Position numbers and translations under genes: made by a program
Source of the DNA: Halomonas beimenensis
Lineage (GTDB): Bacteria > Pseudomonadota > Gammaproteobacteria > Pseudomonadales > Halomonadaceae
Reading direction: 5' to 3'
Assembly: GCF_002549795.1 (NCBI RefSeq)
Contig: NZ_CP021435.1
Span: 2,170,001-2,234,000 of the forward strand
DNA length: 64,000 nt
Shown: piece after piece, positions 45,484 through 57,187 of the stretch
Layout: each line of letters starts with the position of its first letter
How positions within the stretch are numbered: position 1 is the first letter of the stretch
Notes under the pieces: model-generated
The model's database searches: none
Seen by the model: the letters and a program-made list of their open reading frames with translations, nothing else
What the model was told of the DNA's origin: nothing

Positions 45484-46050
45484 TCATGGGGTGGCGACCC
45501 GCTCGTCCGGCTTCCCCGCGTGGGGGTTGACCGGCAGCTCGCCGAGGGTCCCGGGCGACACGGGCAGGCGGTCTTCCCAGTCCGCCAGCCGACCGATCGC
45601 CCAGTCCTTGAGTTGTACGAAGCCTGGCCGCAGGGTGGCCTGCTGCCAGGCCTGAAGCCGCTCCAGCGGCGTCAGGCCGATCAGCAGGGTCACCAGCACC
45701 AGCACCGCCCCGCCCTTGACCAGGCCGAAGGCGGCGCCGGCCAGCCGATTGAACAGGCCCATCCCGACCCACTCCACGGCGGCATGGATCAGCCGGATGA
45801 TCACGCCGCAGGCCAGGATCACGCCGAGGACCACCAGCACGAAGGCCAGCACCAGCCGCCCGTCGGGGCTGTCGAGGACGCCGACGAGCCGGTCGGCCAG
45901 CGGTTCGGCCAGCCAGCGCGCCGCCAGCAGGGCGACGATCCAGGCGGCCAGCCCCAGCGCCTCGCGGACCAGGCCCCGGACGAGTCCGGCGATGCCGGTC
46001 ACGGCGAGGACCGCCACGAAGGCCCAGTCGAGCCAGGTCAGGGTGGTCAC
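45484..46050 (-). CDS. cvpA: CvpA family membrane protein
   Basis: Inner-membrane protein, 188 aa, with four hydrophobic segments. Family marks are the N-terminal LTWLDWAFVAVLAVTGIAGL and the AGAAFGLVKGGAVLVLVTLL stretch. CvpA is needed for colicin V export in E. coli and for envelope stress tolerance elsewhere. It overlaps dedD by 4 bases and precedes purF by 58 bases. Confidence 0.92.
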   Translation of the reverse strand: MTTLTWLDWAFVAVLAVTGIAGLVRGLVREALGLAAWIVALLAARWLAEPLADRLVGVLDSPDGRLVLAFVLVVLGVILACGVIIRLIHAAVEWVGMGLFNRLAGAAFGLVKGGAVLVLVTLLIGLTPLERLQAWQQATLRPGFVQLKDWAIGRLADWEDRLPVSPGTLGELPVNPHAGKPDERVATP

Positions 46051-46727
46051 GGCGCCTTCACCAGCAGGCCCTGGAGATTCTGGCTGGCCTTGAGCCGGCC
46101 CATGACGTCCTCGGCGACCTCGGTACTGGCATAGGGGCCGACATAGACGCTGACCAGGTCATTGCTGCGCGGGCGCCGATACGCGGGGAAGCCCTCCGCC
46201 ACCAGCCGCGCCTCCAGGCGCTCCGCGTTGCCGGGTTCGCCGAAGCTGCCGACCTGCACGGCCCACTCCCCCCCCGGCACGGCCTGGGTGGACGACCTCT
46301 CGTCGCCGCCCAGCCGCTCATCGGCCGCACGGGCCAGCTCGGCGATGGGATCCTCACCGGAGGAGGGCTCGGCCGGGGCCTCCGCCTCCTCGGCGACGCC
46401 GCCCGGGGCGGGAGGGGCATCGACGGCCGGGGCTTCCTCGGTGGCCGCGGCCTGGCGTCCGGGTACCGGTGCCGGGACCTCCCCGGCCTCGGCCGGGTCG
46501 GCGCCCATCGTCGATGCCTCCTGGCCGGCCTGCTCGCCCAGGCTCTGCGGCGGCACGGGATCCTCGAGCGACTGCCGCTCGACTTCCACCGGCTGTTCGA
46601 TGGTCAGCATTGGCTCGGGGCGCTCCTCTCGAGGCGCCGGGTCATCGAACAGCAGCGGCACGAAGATCACCGCCAGGGCGATCAGGATCAGTCCTCCGCT
46701 GACCCGCTCACGCAGTCCGTATTTCAT
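46047..46727 (-). CDS. dedD: SPOR-domain cell-division protein (DedD-like)
   Basis: Septal peptidoglycan-binding protein, 226 aa. A single N-terminal TM (GLILIALAVIFVPLLF) is followed by an acidic, Pro/Ala/Glu-rich linker (residues about 30-150). The C-terminal SPOR domain (WAVQVGSFGEPGNAERLEAR to the end) binds denuded glycan at the septum. It overlaps folC (ATGA) and cvpA; the folC-dedD-cvpA-purF order is conserved in gammaproteobacteria. Confidence 0.93.
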   Translation of the reverse strand: MKYGLRERVSGGLILIALAVIFVPLLFDDPAPREERPEPMLTIEQPVEVERQSLEDPVPPQSLGEQAGQEASTMGADPAEAGEVPAPVPGRQAAATEEAPAVDAPPAPGGVAEEAEAPAEPSSGEDPIAELARAADERLGGDERSSTQAVPGGEWAVQVGSFGEPGNAERLEARLVAEGFPAYRRPRSNDLVSVYVGPYASTEVAEDVMGRLKASQNLQGLLVKAP

Positions 46728-48040
46728 CTTGCGCCCTCGCCGCTAGCCTCGTCCGCTCCAGTCTGCGCCTCCTCGGCCCAGGCCGCCAGGACCCCGGCCA
46801 CGGTGAAGAAGGAGCCACAGACCAGGACGCGATCCTCGGGGTCGAGGTGCGTCGCCAGCCACGCCGCTCCCGCCGCCGGGGAGGACGCCCGGTGCACCAC
46901 CGCCAGGTTCCGGTCGCCCAGGATCCCGGCCAGCGCCTCGGCGCTGCGTGCTCGGTCACCCTCGAGGGACACCGGCAGCCAGGCCTCGACCACCGGCGCC
47001 AGGGCGCGAATCACGCCTTCGGCGTCCTTGTCGGCGAGCATGCCCAGCAGGGCGATGGTGCGCCCACGGCAGGGGCGCTCGGCCAGGCGCCGGGCCAGGT
47101 ACTCCGCGGCATGGGGGTTGTGGCCCACGTCCAGGCACCACTGGCCGCGCCACTGCATCCGCCCGGGCAGCCGAACCCCGTCCAGCGCCCGGCGGCAGGC
47201 CGCCGGATCCAGCGCCTGGTCGGCCAGGGCCAACGCCTGCAGGGCGCTGGCGGCGTTGTCCAGCGGCAGCCCCGGATCGGGCAGGTCCGTCAGCGTCAGG
47301 GCACTGCCCCGGGCATCCCGCCCCCGCCAGGTCCAACCGGCCGGATGCGACTCGCGGAAGAAGGCCGCGTTCAGGGCGAACACCGGAGCCCCGAGCGCCT
47401 CGGCGGTGGCCGCGACGCTGGCCGGCAGCCGGTCGCTGCCCAGCACCGCCGGCCGCCCGGGCCGCATGATGCCCGCCTTCTCGCGGCCGATGCCTTCCAG
47501 GTCGTCACCCAGGTAGGCGGCATGATCCCGGGCGATGGTGGTCACCACCGCCACGTCGGCATCCAGGACGTTGACGGCGTCGAGACGCCCGCCGAGGCCG
47601 ACCTCGAGAATGGCGAGGTCGGGGGCGCAGGCGCGAATGGCATGCAGCGCCCCCAGGGTGCCGGCCTCGAAGTAGGTCAGGCTGACCGGCTCGGCGTCGA
47701 GGCGGGCGGCCTCCACGGCCTCGAAGCCGGCGACCAGGACGGCGTCGTCCGCCTCCCGGCCGTCCAGGCGCAGCCGTTCGTTGTAGCGCAGCAGGTGCGG
47801 CGAGGTGTAGGTGGCCGTGGTCGCCCCATGCTCGCGGGCCAGGGCCTCCAGCATGGCCACGGTGGAGCCCTTGCCGTTGGTGCCCGCCACGGTGATCACG
47901 CGACGGGCGATGGGGCGGTCCAGCAGGCCCATCCGGCGGGCGACCTCGGCCACCCGGTCGAGGCCGAGGTCGATGCCCACCGGGTGAGCCGCTTCCAGCC
48001 GCGCCAGCCAGGCATCGAGGGAGGAGGAAGCGTCGCGCAT
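46724..48040 (-). CDS. folC: Bifunctional dihydrofolate/folylpolyglutamate synthase
   Basis: Mur-ligase family ATPase adding glutamate to dihydropteroate and folates, 438 aa. The P-loop is TVAGTNGKGSTVAML; a second family motif is ILEVGLGGRLDAVN. The C-terminal Rossmann domain has LDVGHNPHA. The start at 48040 (MRDASSSLDAWLARLEAAHP) was chosen over an upstream frame that is Arg/Pro-rich and lies in the accD 3' end. It starts 7 bases after accD. Confidence 0.95.
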   Translation of the reverse strand: MRDASSSLDAWLARLEAAHPVGIDLGLDRVAEVARRMGLLDRPIARRVITVAGTNGKGSTVAMLEALAREHGATTATYTSPHLLRYNERLRLDGREADDAVLVAGFEAVEAARLDAEPVSLTYFEAGTLGALHAIRACAPDLAILEVGLGGRLDAVNVLDADVAVVTTIARDHAAYLGDDLEGIGREKAGIMRPGRPAVLGSDRLPASVAATAEALGAPVFALNAAFFRESHPAGWTWRGRDARGSALTLTDLPDPGLPLDNAASALQALALADQALDPAACRRALDGVRLPGRMQWRGQWCLDVGHNPHAAEYLARRLAERPCRGRTIALLGMLADKDAEGVIRALAPVVEAWLPVSLEGDRARSAEALAGILGDRNLAVVHRASSPAAGAAWLATHLDPEDRVLVCGSFFTVAGVLAAWAEEAQTGADEASGEGAR

Positions 48041-48047
48041 GGGCAGA

Positions 48048-49049
<1,002 letters not shown>

Positions 49050-49075
49050 CTCAGAAACGCTTCCATTTATGCTGT

Positions 49076-49097
49076 CGCCCCCGCAGCGGCGGGGGCG
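49076..49097 (-). terminator. Hairpin between trpA and accD
   Basis: CGCCCCCGC and GCGGGGGCG arms with a 4-base loop, about 27 bases past the trpA stop on the minus strand. No clear T-tract follows, so it may only attenuate read-through into accD. Confidence 0.5.
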
Positions 49098-49123
49098 GAA
49101 TCGAATCGGTCGGCTCGGGAGCG

Positions 49124-49927
49124 TCAGGCGTCCAGGGCCTGGCGCATCTCGCCCAGTACCGCCTCCAGGGCGGCAGGGATCGCCTCGGGCCGGTCGGCGT
49201 TGTCGGCGATGCGGTTGACCAGGGCGCTGCCGACGATCACGCCGTCGGCCACTCGACCGACCTCGGCGGCGGCCGCGCCGTCACGGATGCCGAAGCCGAC
49301 GCACAGGGGCAGGTCGGTCATCTCGCGCAGCGGCGCCAGGTGTTCGGCGACATCCGCGGCATCGACGGCGGCCCCGCCGGTGACGCCCTTGAGCGAGACG
49401 TAATAGAGATAGCCCTCGCCGTGGGCACATATTGTAGCGGCCCGGGCCGAGGAAGTGGTAGGGGCCACCAGGAAGATCGAGGCCAGGCCGCGCTCCTTGA
49501 GCACCGGCCCCATCAGGTCCGCCTCCTCGGGCGGCAGGTCGACGAGCAGCACACCGTCGACGCCGGCGTCACGCGCCTGGTCGGCGAAGGTTTCCAGCCC
49601 CATGCGTTCCACGGGATTGAGGTACCCCATCAGCACCACCGGGGTCTCGCCATCCTCGCGACGGAAGTCGCGCACCATCTCGAGCAGGTGAGTCAGGCGG
49701 ACATGGTGCTTGAGGGCCCGCTCGCAGGCCTTCTGGATCACCGGGCCGTCGGCCATGGGATCGGAGAAGGGCACGCCAAGCTCGATCACGTCGGCCCCGG
49801 CACGGACCAGGGCATGCATGAAGCCCACGGTGTACTCGGGCGCAGGATCGCCGCCGGTGATGTAGGGAATCAGCGCACGGCGTCCCTCGGCCTTGAGCGC
49901 GGCGAAGCGTTGGTCGATACGATTCAT
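49124..49927 (-). CDS. trpA: Tryptophan synthase alpha chain
   Basis: TIM-barrel subunit cleaving indole-3-glycerol phosphate to indole, 267 aa. Catalytic Glu is in [19 protein letters not shown], the Asp in the [12 protein letters not shown] region. Loop 6 reads SLKGVTG, and the phosphate site is FGIRDG. It is 9 bases after trpB. Confidence 0.97.
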   Translation of the reverse strand: MNRIDQRFAALKAEGRRALIPYITGGDPAPEYTVGFMHALVRAGADVIELGVPFSDPMADGPVIQKACERALKHHVRLTHLLEMVRDFRREDGETPVVLMGYLNPVERMGLETFADQARDAGVDGVLLVDLPPEEADLMGPVLKERGLASIFLVAPTTSSARAATICAHGEGYLYYVSLKGVTGGAAVDAADVAEHLAPLREMTDLPLCVGFGIRDGAAAAEVGRVADGVIVGSALVNRIADNADRPEAIPAALEAVLGEMRQALDA

Positions 49928-49936
49928 CAGGATCCC

Positions 49937-51160
<1,224 letters not shown>

Positions 51161-51205
51161 CTCACAGGGTCGCCAGAAGGGGTGTAGGGAACGGGAAATT
51201 CGGGA

Positions 51206-51847
51206 TCACGCATCGGCGCGACGCACCTCCCGCAGGAAGTCCGCCATGCGCCGGGCATCCTTGCGGCCGGGAGCGGCCTCGATGCCGCCGGAGACGTCCA
51301 CCGCGAAGGGCCGGACCGTCTCGATGGCCCGGGCCACGTTGGCCGGCGTCAGGCCTCCGGCGAGGATAACAGGTTTTGCCAGGGCTGCGGGGATGCGCGT
51401 CCAGTCGAAGGTCTCGCCGGTGCCCCCCGGCACGCCGGGGCGATAGGCATCCAGCAGCAACCCACGAGCGCCTTGGTAGGCGTCGGCCGCGGCCGCCAGG
51501 TCGAGACCGTCGCGCATGCGAAGCGCCTTGATCCAGGGCCGCGGCGCCGCATCGCAGAAGGCCGGGGGCTCCTCCCCGTGGAACTGCAGCAGGTCCAGGT
51601 GCTCGCTGGCCCGGGCCACCCAAGCGGGTTCCGGGTCGACGAAGAGCCCCACCCGGGTGACGAAGGCCGGCACCCGCTCGCAGAGCGCCGCCAGCTGCGA
51701 CGGGTCGACGGCCCGCTTGCTGCCGGACCAGAGCACGAAGCCCAGGGCATCGGCGCCGGCCGATACGGCGGCGTCCACGTCCTCGGGACGCGTCATGCCG
51801 CAGAACTTGACCCGGGTACGGCGGGGTTGAGGGGGCAGAGCTGTCAA
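51206..51847 (-). CDS. trpF: Phosphoribosylanthranilate isomerase
   Basis: TIM-barrel isomerase of tryptophan synthesis, 213 aa. The N-terminal VKFCGMTRPEDVDAAVSAGA carries the catalytic Cys; the later PVILAGGLTPANV and VDVSGGIEAAPGRKD hold the catalytic Asp and the phosphate site. It lies 45 bases upstream of trpB. A REP-like element separates it from truA. Confidence 0.96.
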   Translation of the reverse strand: MTALPPQPRRTRVKFCGMTRPEDVDAAVSAGADALGFVLWSGSKRAVDPSQLAALCERVPAFVTRVGLFVDPEPAWVARASEHLDLLQFHGEEPPAFCDAAPRPWIKALRMRDGLDLAAAADAYQGARGLLLDAYRPGVPGGTGETFDWTRIPAALAKPVILAGGLTPANVARAIETVRPFAVDVSGGIEAAPGRKDARRMADFLREVRRADA

Positions 51848-51885
51848 GGGAAGCGTCTCCAGATCAACGGGCGGTCAATGGGCCC

Positions 51886-51970
51886 TGTGGGAGCGATCTT
51901 CAGATCGCGATGGTGGCCGCCAGGCGCCCGGGAAGCCGCCCTGGCATCGCGCAGCGAGCCGCGCTCCCAC
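51886..51970. repeat. REP-like paired palindromic element
   Basis: An 85-bp element bounded by TGTGGGAGC and GCTCCCAC, with internal GCGAT/ATCGC and GGCGC motifs, between truA and trpF. A second copy of the same design lies at 57132-58259, where it is split by an IS481 insertion. The two match closely in the right half (GCATCGCGCAGC-A/G-AGC-GCGCTCCCAC pattern). Elements opening with GTGGGAGC are common as REPs in pseudomonads. Confidence 0.8.
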
Positions 51971-51993
51971 CGAGGGCTTCGATCAAGGCATGG

Positions 51994-52911
51994 CTACGCA
52001 TCCGCCGCCACCGGGCGACCGCGCCGGAACTCGACCATCGGGCAATCCGGCAGGGGGCGCTCGCCGGTCCACTCGCCGAGGAAGGCCAGCAGGTTGGGCC
52101 CCAGGGGTTCGGCAGGCAGGCCCCATGCCTCGTCGTAGAGGGAGTCGACGAAGTGCAGGCCGCAGGCCGGCGCGGTGACGTCGCCCAGGGTGCGATCGCG
52201 GAGCGCCAGCAGCCGCGCCGGGTAGTCCTCGCCCTGCTCGCCCCGCCCCACCGTGACCAGGGCACCGGCGATGTTACGGATCATGTGGTGCAGGAAGGCG
52301 TTGCCCTGGACGTCGATCACCACCAGCGGACCGTGACGGTGCACCTCGATGAAGTGGAGGTGCCGCCAGGGGGTCTTCGACTGGCAGCCGGCGGCCCGGA
52401 AGGTGGAGAAGTCATGCTCGCCCACCAGCGCCTGGGCCGCCCGGTGCATGGCGCCGGCGTCCAGGGGATCGCGGCACCAGGTCACGTTGGCCCGCTCCAG
52501 TACCGGACGACTCGGCTGGTTCAGCAGCACATAGCGGTAGCGCCGCGCCAGGGCCTTGAAGCGCGCATGGAAGTCGGGCGCCACCTCGGTGACCCAGCGC
52601 ACGGCGATGTCACGGGGAAGGTTCGAGTTGACGCCGAATACCCAGGCCTTCTGGGAGCGGGGGGCGGGCGGATCGAAATGGACGATCTGGCGAGTGGCGT
52701 GCACCCCGGAATCGGTGCGGCCGCTGGCATGCACCTTCACAGGGGCCCCGGCCACCCGGGACAGGGCGGTCTCCAGGGACGCCTGGACCGAGGCGGCATG
52801 CTTGAGGCGCTGCCAGCCGCAATAGGCACTGCCGTCGTATTCCACGGCCATGGCCAGCCGGCCGGAGAGGGGATGATGTTCGTCGAGACGATGAAAAAGG
52901 GTCATGCGCAC
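51994..52911 (-). CDS. truA: tRNA pseudouridine(38-40) synthase TruA
   Basis: Converts U38-U40 in tRNA anticodon stems to pseudouridine, 305 aa. The catalytic Asp is in HASGRTDSGVHATRQ near residue 60. The N-terminal VEYDGSAYCGWQ and the later FLHHMIRNIAGALVTVGRG are characteristic. The next gene upstream, fimV, ends one base before its start, so the two are coupled as in other gammaproteobacteria. Confidence 0.96.
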   Translation of the reverse strand: MRMTLFHRLDEHHPLSGRLAMAVEYDGSAYCGWQRLKHAASVQASLETALSRVAGAPVKVHASGRTDSGVHATRQIVHFDPPAPRSQKAWVFGVNSNLPRDIAVRWVTEVAPDFHARFKALARRYRYVLLNQPSRPVLERANVTWCRDPLDAGAMHRAAQALVGEHDFSTFRAAGCQSKTPWRHLHFIEVHRHGPLVVIDVQGNAFLHHMIRNIAGALVTVGRGEQGEDYPARLLALRDRTLGDVTAPACGLHFVDSLYDEAWGLPAEPLGPNLLAFLGEWTGERPLPDCPMVEFRRGRPVAADA

Positions 52912-52912
52912 G

Positions 52913-55426
52913 TCATGGCTGGTGTCGGTCGAGCAGGTCGCGGGCCTCCTCCCTCACGCCGGTGTCATCGGCCTCCTCGAGCAGTCGCTCCAGCAGGAGG
53001 CGCGCCTCCCGGACCTCACCGAGCTCGATCAGGTGGCGGGCCTCGTTGAGGGTGGGCGCCGAGGATGCCTCGTCGGCAGATCCCGTATTATCCCCGCCGA
53101 GCGGCGGGAACGCCACCTCCTCGACATCCCACCCTTCCCCCGGCTTGGCGGTGAGCGGCTCCGCCGGCCGCTCCTGGGGGGTGAAGTCGACACTGGGCTG
53201 CATGGGGGTCTCATCCCCGGTCGAGGCCTCCGGATCCAGCGACGGCGGCCGGTAGTCGATGACCTGACTGCCGTCCTCCTTCACCCGGGTAGTCACCTGA
53301 GGCAGGGCCTCCTCGTCGGCGGAGGGCGACTCTGCCCTCCCCTCGTCGGCGCCGGCAACCTCGGCTTCCCGCCGGCTCTCGGCGTCCGCCGCCCGCGCCG
53401 CTTCGCCCTCGGGCTCCACCCGCGGGGGGCGGTAGCGGGAGAGGTCCTCGGCCCCGGGGGGATCGGTCCGTTCGGAGGCCGGCGCGCTCGGCGCTTCCTC
53501 GCCACGGGGCGGGGAAGCGTCGGACGGCCCCTCCGGACCCGCGGCGCCGGGTTCGGCGAAGTGCCGCGGCGGGCGCTCGTCCGCCGCGCTGAAGACCGCC
53601 CGCTGGCCGGCCGTCGCGGATCTCGTGGTCAAGCGCCCCATCAGCCGCTCCACCTCGGCCTGGGTGGCGGGATCGGCGGACGCCCGCAGCCGGGTAGCCT
53701 CCCGCTCGGCGGCCTCGCGCTCGCCCTGCTCGAGCAGGACCCGAAGCAGCTTGACGCGCAGGTCATCCCGCTCGGGCTCCCTTGCCAGCCCCGCCTCCAG
53801 GAGCTCGCGAGCCTGGTCATAGCGACCGTAGGCGATGAAGATATCGGCCTCGTTGATGGCCTGGGCCTCGGGCATGGAAGCCTTCACCGGCCGCGGGGCG
53901 TCGCCATCCTGGCCGGGAGCCTCCGCGCCCGCGGCGGACGCCTCCCCATGGGGCACCGCCACCTGGACCTCGCCGAAGGGGAAGGCCGGCTCCTCTTCCC
54001 GCGAACGGCGCCGCCGCACGAGGGCCCACAAGGCCAGGAGGGCGGCGATCCCGGCCCCCCCGGACATCAAGGGGCGCTCCAGGGCGGCTTGATAGAGGGC
54101 GCCCCACCAGGGAGTCGCGGCCGGCTGCCCGGTGGCCTCCGGCGCCTCCGGCGGCACCACGCCGCCGGCGCCGGCACCCTCGACGCCGGCGCCTCCCGCC
54201 GCCAGGGCGGCCACGCGCTCACGCAGCTCGCTCAGCTCTTCGCGCACGCCGGCCAGCTCGGCCTCCAGCGCATCGCGCTCGGCCTGGACGGCACTCAGGG
54301 CCGCCCGGCTCTCCTCCCAGCGCCGCTCCAGTCGCAACAGCCGCTCGTCCTCGGTCAGCGCCCCGCCGCCGGTGATCGCCGCCAACACGCCCGGCTCGAT
54401 CCTGACGCGGGGCGCCGCCTCGCCATCATCCGCCTGCCCGCTCCCGGCCGGCGCGGCGCTTGCGCCTTCGGCGGCCCCGCCGAGCCCCGCCGCTTCCTCC
54501 TCGGTGAGCAGCGTCAGCCGCGGGGCCTCGCTCGTGGCCTCGCCGCGCTCGACCGCGGACGCCCCTCCTGAAGCCTCGCCTCCCTCCAGCGGGGCCCCGG
54601 CCTCGGCGGCACCGGCCACCGCCTCGGCGCCCCCCAGCGGCACCCTGGCCGGCGCGCCGGCGCCACGACCGGCCCAGGCACGGTTCATGGCCTGGACCAG
54701 CTCGGCGGCCCGCGAGGGTGAGCGGGCGGCGATCGCCGCGCGAGGCGGCACGACGAGGGTGTAGCCGGCTCGCATGTCGTTGATGTTCCCCGTCGGGAAG
54801 ACCTCGGGATTGGCCTCCACCAGGGCCAGCATCATCTGGTTCATGCCGATCCCGCTGTCCGGGCGCAGGCGGCCCGCCACGGCCCAGAGGGTATCGCCGC
54901 TGCGCACCCGGGCCGGATCGCCCGACGTCCGCGAACTCGCCGGCAGACCGGCCCGGCTGGGTGCGCGGGGCCTCGCGGTCGAGTCGGCCAGCCGAGCCCG
55001 GTCGGCGCCCTCCACCAGGGCCGGCATGGCCGCATAGTCGGGGGGGTCCAGGAGCAGGGTGACCTCACGCAGCTGGCGGCCCCCCGGCCAGTCGAAGCGC
55101 AGCAAGAGGTCCAGCCAGGGCTCGCGCACCGCTCGCTCGGTGGCCAGGTCGAGTACCAGGCGCCCCTGGCGACGCTGGATCTCCAGCTGCACGCTGGCCG
55201 CGAGGGGCGTACGGGCGAGCCCGGCGACGCGATAGGCCTCGGCACCGGCGATCGAGGCGTTGAGCAGGCCGGCCTGCAATCCGGCGGTGTCGGTCAGGGG
55301 AATGCTGGCACGCAACGGCGCATTGAGCGTCGAGCGCACCTCGACATCCCCCAGCCCCAGGGCCAGCGCCAGGGGACTGGCGAGGGAAAGCGGCAGCAGC
55401 GTGGTGAGCGTCAGCTTGCGTTTCAT
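52913..55426 (-). CDS. fimV: FimV/HubP-type polar peptidoglycan-binding protein
   Basis: Polar landmark protein, 837 aa, linked to type IV pilus and chemosensory placement. It has a signal peptide (LTTLLPLSLASPLALA), the FimV N-terminal domain (LGLGDVEVRSTLNAPLRA) and a periplasmic LysM motif (VRSGDTLWAVAGRLRPDS). A coiled coil (about residues 365-410) precedes one TM (GAGIAALLALWALV, near residue 460). The acidic cytoplasmic region has TPR-like repeats (ARELLEAGLAREPERDDLRV) and the C-terminal FimV domain (EARHLIELGEVREARLLLER). Confidence 0.94.
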   Translation of the reverse strand: MKRKLTLTTLLPLSLASPLALALGLGDVEVRSTLNAPLRASIPLTDTAGLQAGLLNASIAGAEAYRVAGLARTPLAASVQLEIQRRQGRLVLDLATERAVREPWLDLLLRFDWPGGRQLREVTLLLDPPDYAAMPALVEGADRARLADSTARPRAPSRAGLPASSRTSGDPARVRSGDTLWAVAGRLRPDSGIGMNQMMLALVEANPEVFPTGNINDMRAGYTLVVPPRAAIAARSPSRAAELVQAMNRAWAGRGAGAPARVPLGGAEAVAGAAEAGAPLEGGEASGGASAVERGEATSEAPRLTLLTEEEAAGLGGAAEGASAAPAGSGQADDGEAAPRVRIEPGVLAAITGGGALTEDERLLRLERRWEESRAALSAVQAERDALEAELAGVREELSELRERVAALAAGGAGVEGAGAGGVVPPEAPEATGQPAATPWWGALYQAALERPLMSGGAGIAALLALWALVRRRRSREEEPAFPFGEVQVAVPHGEASAAGAEAPGQDGDAPRPVKASMPEAQAINEADIFIAYGRYDQARELLEAGLAREPERDDLRVKLLRVLLEQGEREAAEREATRLRASADPATQAEVERLMGRLTTRSATAGQRAVFSAADERPPRHFAEPGAAGPEGPSDASPPRGEEAPSAPASERTDPPGAEDLSRYRPPRVEPEGEAARAADAESRREAEVAGADEGRAESPSADEEALPQVTTRVKEDGSQVIDYRPPSLDPEASTGDETPMQPSVDFTPQERPAEPLTAKPGEGWDVEEVAFPPLGGDNTGSADEASSAPTLNEARHLIELGEVREARLLLERLLEEADDTGVREEARDLLDRHQP

Positions 55427-55610
55427 GGGACCCCTTAGTGTCGCGCCTCGGTCGTTCCGGTGCCCGGCCCGTCAAGGCCTGGCCATTCGGGCGGTATGGT
55501 AATGTCTAACACATCGAACTCGTTGGCGGGCCCGCCCCGCTCTTTCTACCCTCTCATACTTTCAACGTAAGCCATTGATCCCCGGTCGTGCGAATTTCGG
55601 CCGACCAACG
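55427..55610. other. fimV upstream region
   Basis: The region between the fimV start and the next hairpin should hold the fimV promoter. An AT-richer stretch (about 55498-55570) lies in it, but I cannot assign -35/-10 boxes with confidence. No ORF is supported here. Confidence 0.4.
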
Positions 55611-55648
55611 AAAGGCGGGGCGCCTCCCGAGGGAGGCGCCCCGCCTTT
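55611..55648 (-). terminator. Very strong hairpin between asd and fimV
   Basis: 17-bp stem (AAAGGCGGGGCGCCTCC and its complement) closed by a CGAG tetraloop. On the minus strand it ends in GCCTTTCG. It lies 243 bases past the asd stop. The stretch from 55649 to 55891 holds only a smaller dyad (GGTTCGT/ACGAACC near 55818-55837) and no supported gene. In Pseudomonas an asd paralogue (usg) lies between asd and fimV; it is absent here. Confidence 0.85.
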
Positions 55649-55891
55649 CCCCATTTAGGGGGTTGGAAGATAAGTCGCTGATTCATGTCGCGAGCGAAGA
55701 GAGGCGGGGGCGCCTAGCCTGGCCGCCGTCGGAACGGAACACCCGGAGTTGACTGGTTGCTCAATGAGGCTTGTGACGGTCCGACGTATCGGGACCGCCG
55801 GCGGCCAGGATTGCCAGGTTCGTTCCCGACGAACCAACCCACTTCCCATGTCCCTGTGGGTCGTCGAGCGCAGCAATGAATCCGTGATTTA

Positions 55892-57004
55892 TCACTGTTC
55901 CCGCAGGATCTTGAGCATCCGCTTCAACGGCTCCGCCGCGCCCCACAGCAGCTGGTCGCCGACGCTGAAGGCGGACAGGTACTCGCCGCCCATGGACAGC
56001 TTGCGCAGGCGACCCACCGGAACGGTCAGGGTACCGGTGGCCGCGGCCGGGGTCAGGCCGTCGATGGTGGCGTCCTTGTCGTTGGGGATCAGCTTCACCC
56101 AGTCGTTGTGGGTGGCGATGCGCTCCTCGATCTCGTCGAGCGGCACGTCCTGCTTGAGCTTGATGGTGAACGCCTGGCTGTGGGAACGCATGGCGCCGAT
56201 GCGCACGCAGAGGCCATCGATCGGCACCGGGTTGTCCTGCAGGCCGAGGATCTTGTTGGTCTCGACGCTGCCCTTCCACTCCTCGCGGCTCTGGCCGTTG
56301 TCGAGCTTGGAATCGATCCAGGGCAGCAGGCTGCCGGCGAGCGGTGCACCGAAGTTGTCGACGGGAAAGTCGCCACCGCGCATGGCCGCGGTGACCTTGC
56401 GATCGATGTCCAGGATGGCGCTGGACGGGTCGGCGAGCTCGCCGGCCACGCTGTCGCGCAGGGCCCCCATCTGGTTGAGCAGCTCGCGCATGTGCTTGGC
56501 GCCGGAGCCGGAGGCCGCCTGATAGGTCATGGAGGTCATCCACTCGACCATGTCGGCCTCGAACAGGCCGCCCAGGCCCATCAGCATCAGGCTGACGGTG
56601 CAGTTGCCACCGACGAAGGTCCTGGCGCCGCGCGCCAGTTGGTCGTCGATCACCTTGCGGTTGACCGGGTCCAGCACGATGGTGGCCTCATCGGCCATGC
56701 GCAGGGTGCTGGCGGCGTCGATCCAGTAGCCCTTCCAGCCACCGCCCCGCAGGTCCTCGTAGACCTGCTTGGTGTAGTCGCCGCCCTGGCAGGTGACGAC
56801 CACGTCCAGGGCCTTGAGGGCCTCGAGGTCGAAGGCGTCCTTCAGCGGAGGCACGTCCACGCCGACGTCGGGCCCCGGCTGGCCGACCTGGGAGGTGGTG
56901 AAGAAGATCGGCTCGATGCCGTTGAAGTCCCCATCTTCCACCATGCGCTGCATGAGCACGGAGCCCACCATGCCACGCCATCCGACGAAACCGACTTTCA
57001 ACAT
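55892..57004 (-). CDS. asd: Aspartate-semialdehyde dehydrogenase
   Basis: NADPH-dependent enzyme of the lysine/threonine/methionine branch, 370 aa, typical of the Gram-negative class. The N-terminal [18 protein letters not shown] binds NADP. The catalytic Cys is in [16 protein letters not shown], and the active-site His region is [12 protein letters not shown]. The start at 57004 has a GGAGGAC ribosome site; an upstream in-frame ATG at 57094 is less likely. Confidence 0.97.
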   Translation of the reverse strand: MLKVGFVGWRGMVGSVLMQRMVEDGDFNGIEPIFFTTSQVGQPGPDVGVDVPPLKDAFDLEALKALDVVVTCQGGDYTKQVYEDLRGGGWKGYWIDAASTLRMADEATIVLDPVNRKVIDDQLARGARTFVGGNCTVSLMLMGLGGLFEADMVEWMTSMTYQAASGSGAKHMRELLNQMGALRDSVAGELADPSSAILDIDRKVTAAMRGGDFPVDNFGAPLAGSLLPWIDSKLDNGQSREEWKGSVETNKILGLQDNPVPIDGLCVRIGAMRSHSQAFTIKLKQDVPLDEIEERIATHNDWVKLIPNDKDATIDGLTPAAATGTLTVPVGRLRKLSMGGEYLSAFSVGDQLLWGAAEPLKRMLKILREQ

Positions 57005-57187
57005 GTGAAGTCCTCCAAAAAGAATGAACCCATTAGTATACAGGAAGCGAGGGGGCTTATCAGCGGCCAGGCTCTTGGTGTCGGGCAATCGCACGCTGAT
57101 AAGGAGTCTCGATAATCGAGCTACAAATCACTGTGGGAGCTCAGTTTACTGAGCGATTGGCGCCGACAGGCGCCCCGTATGCCTAGC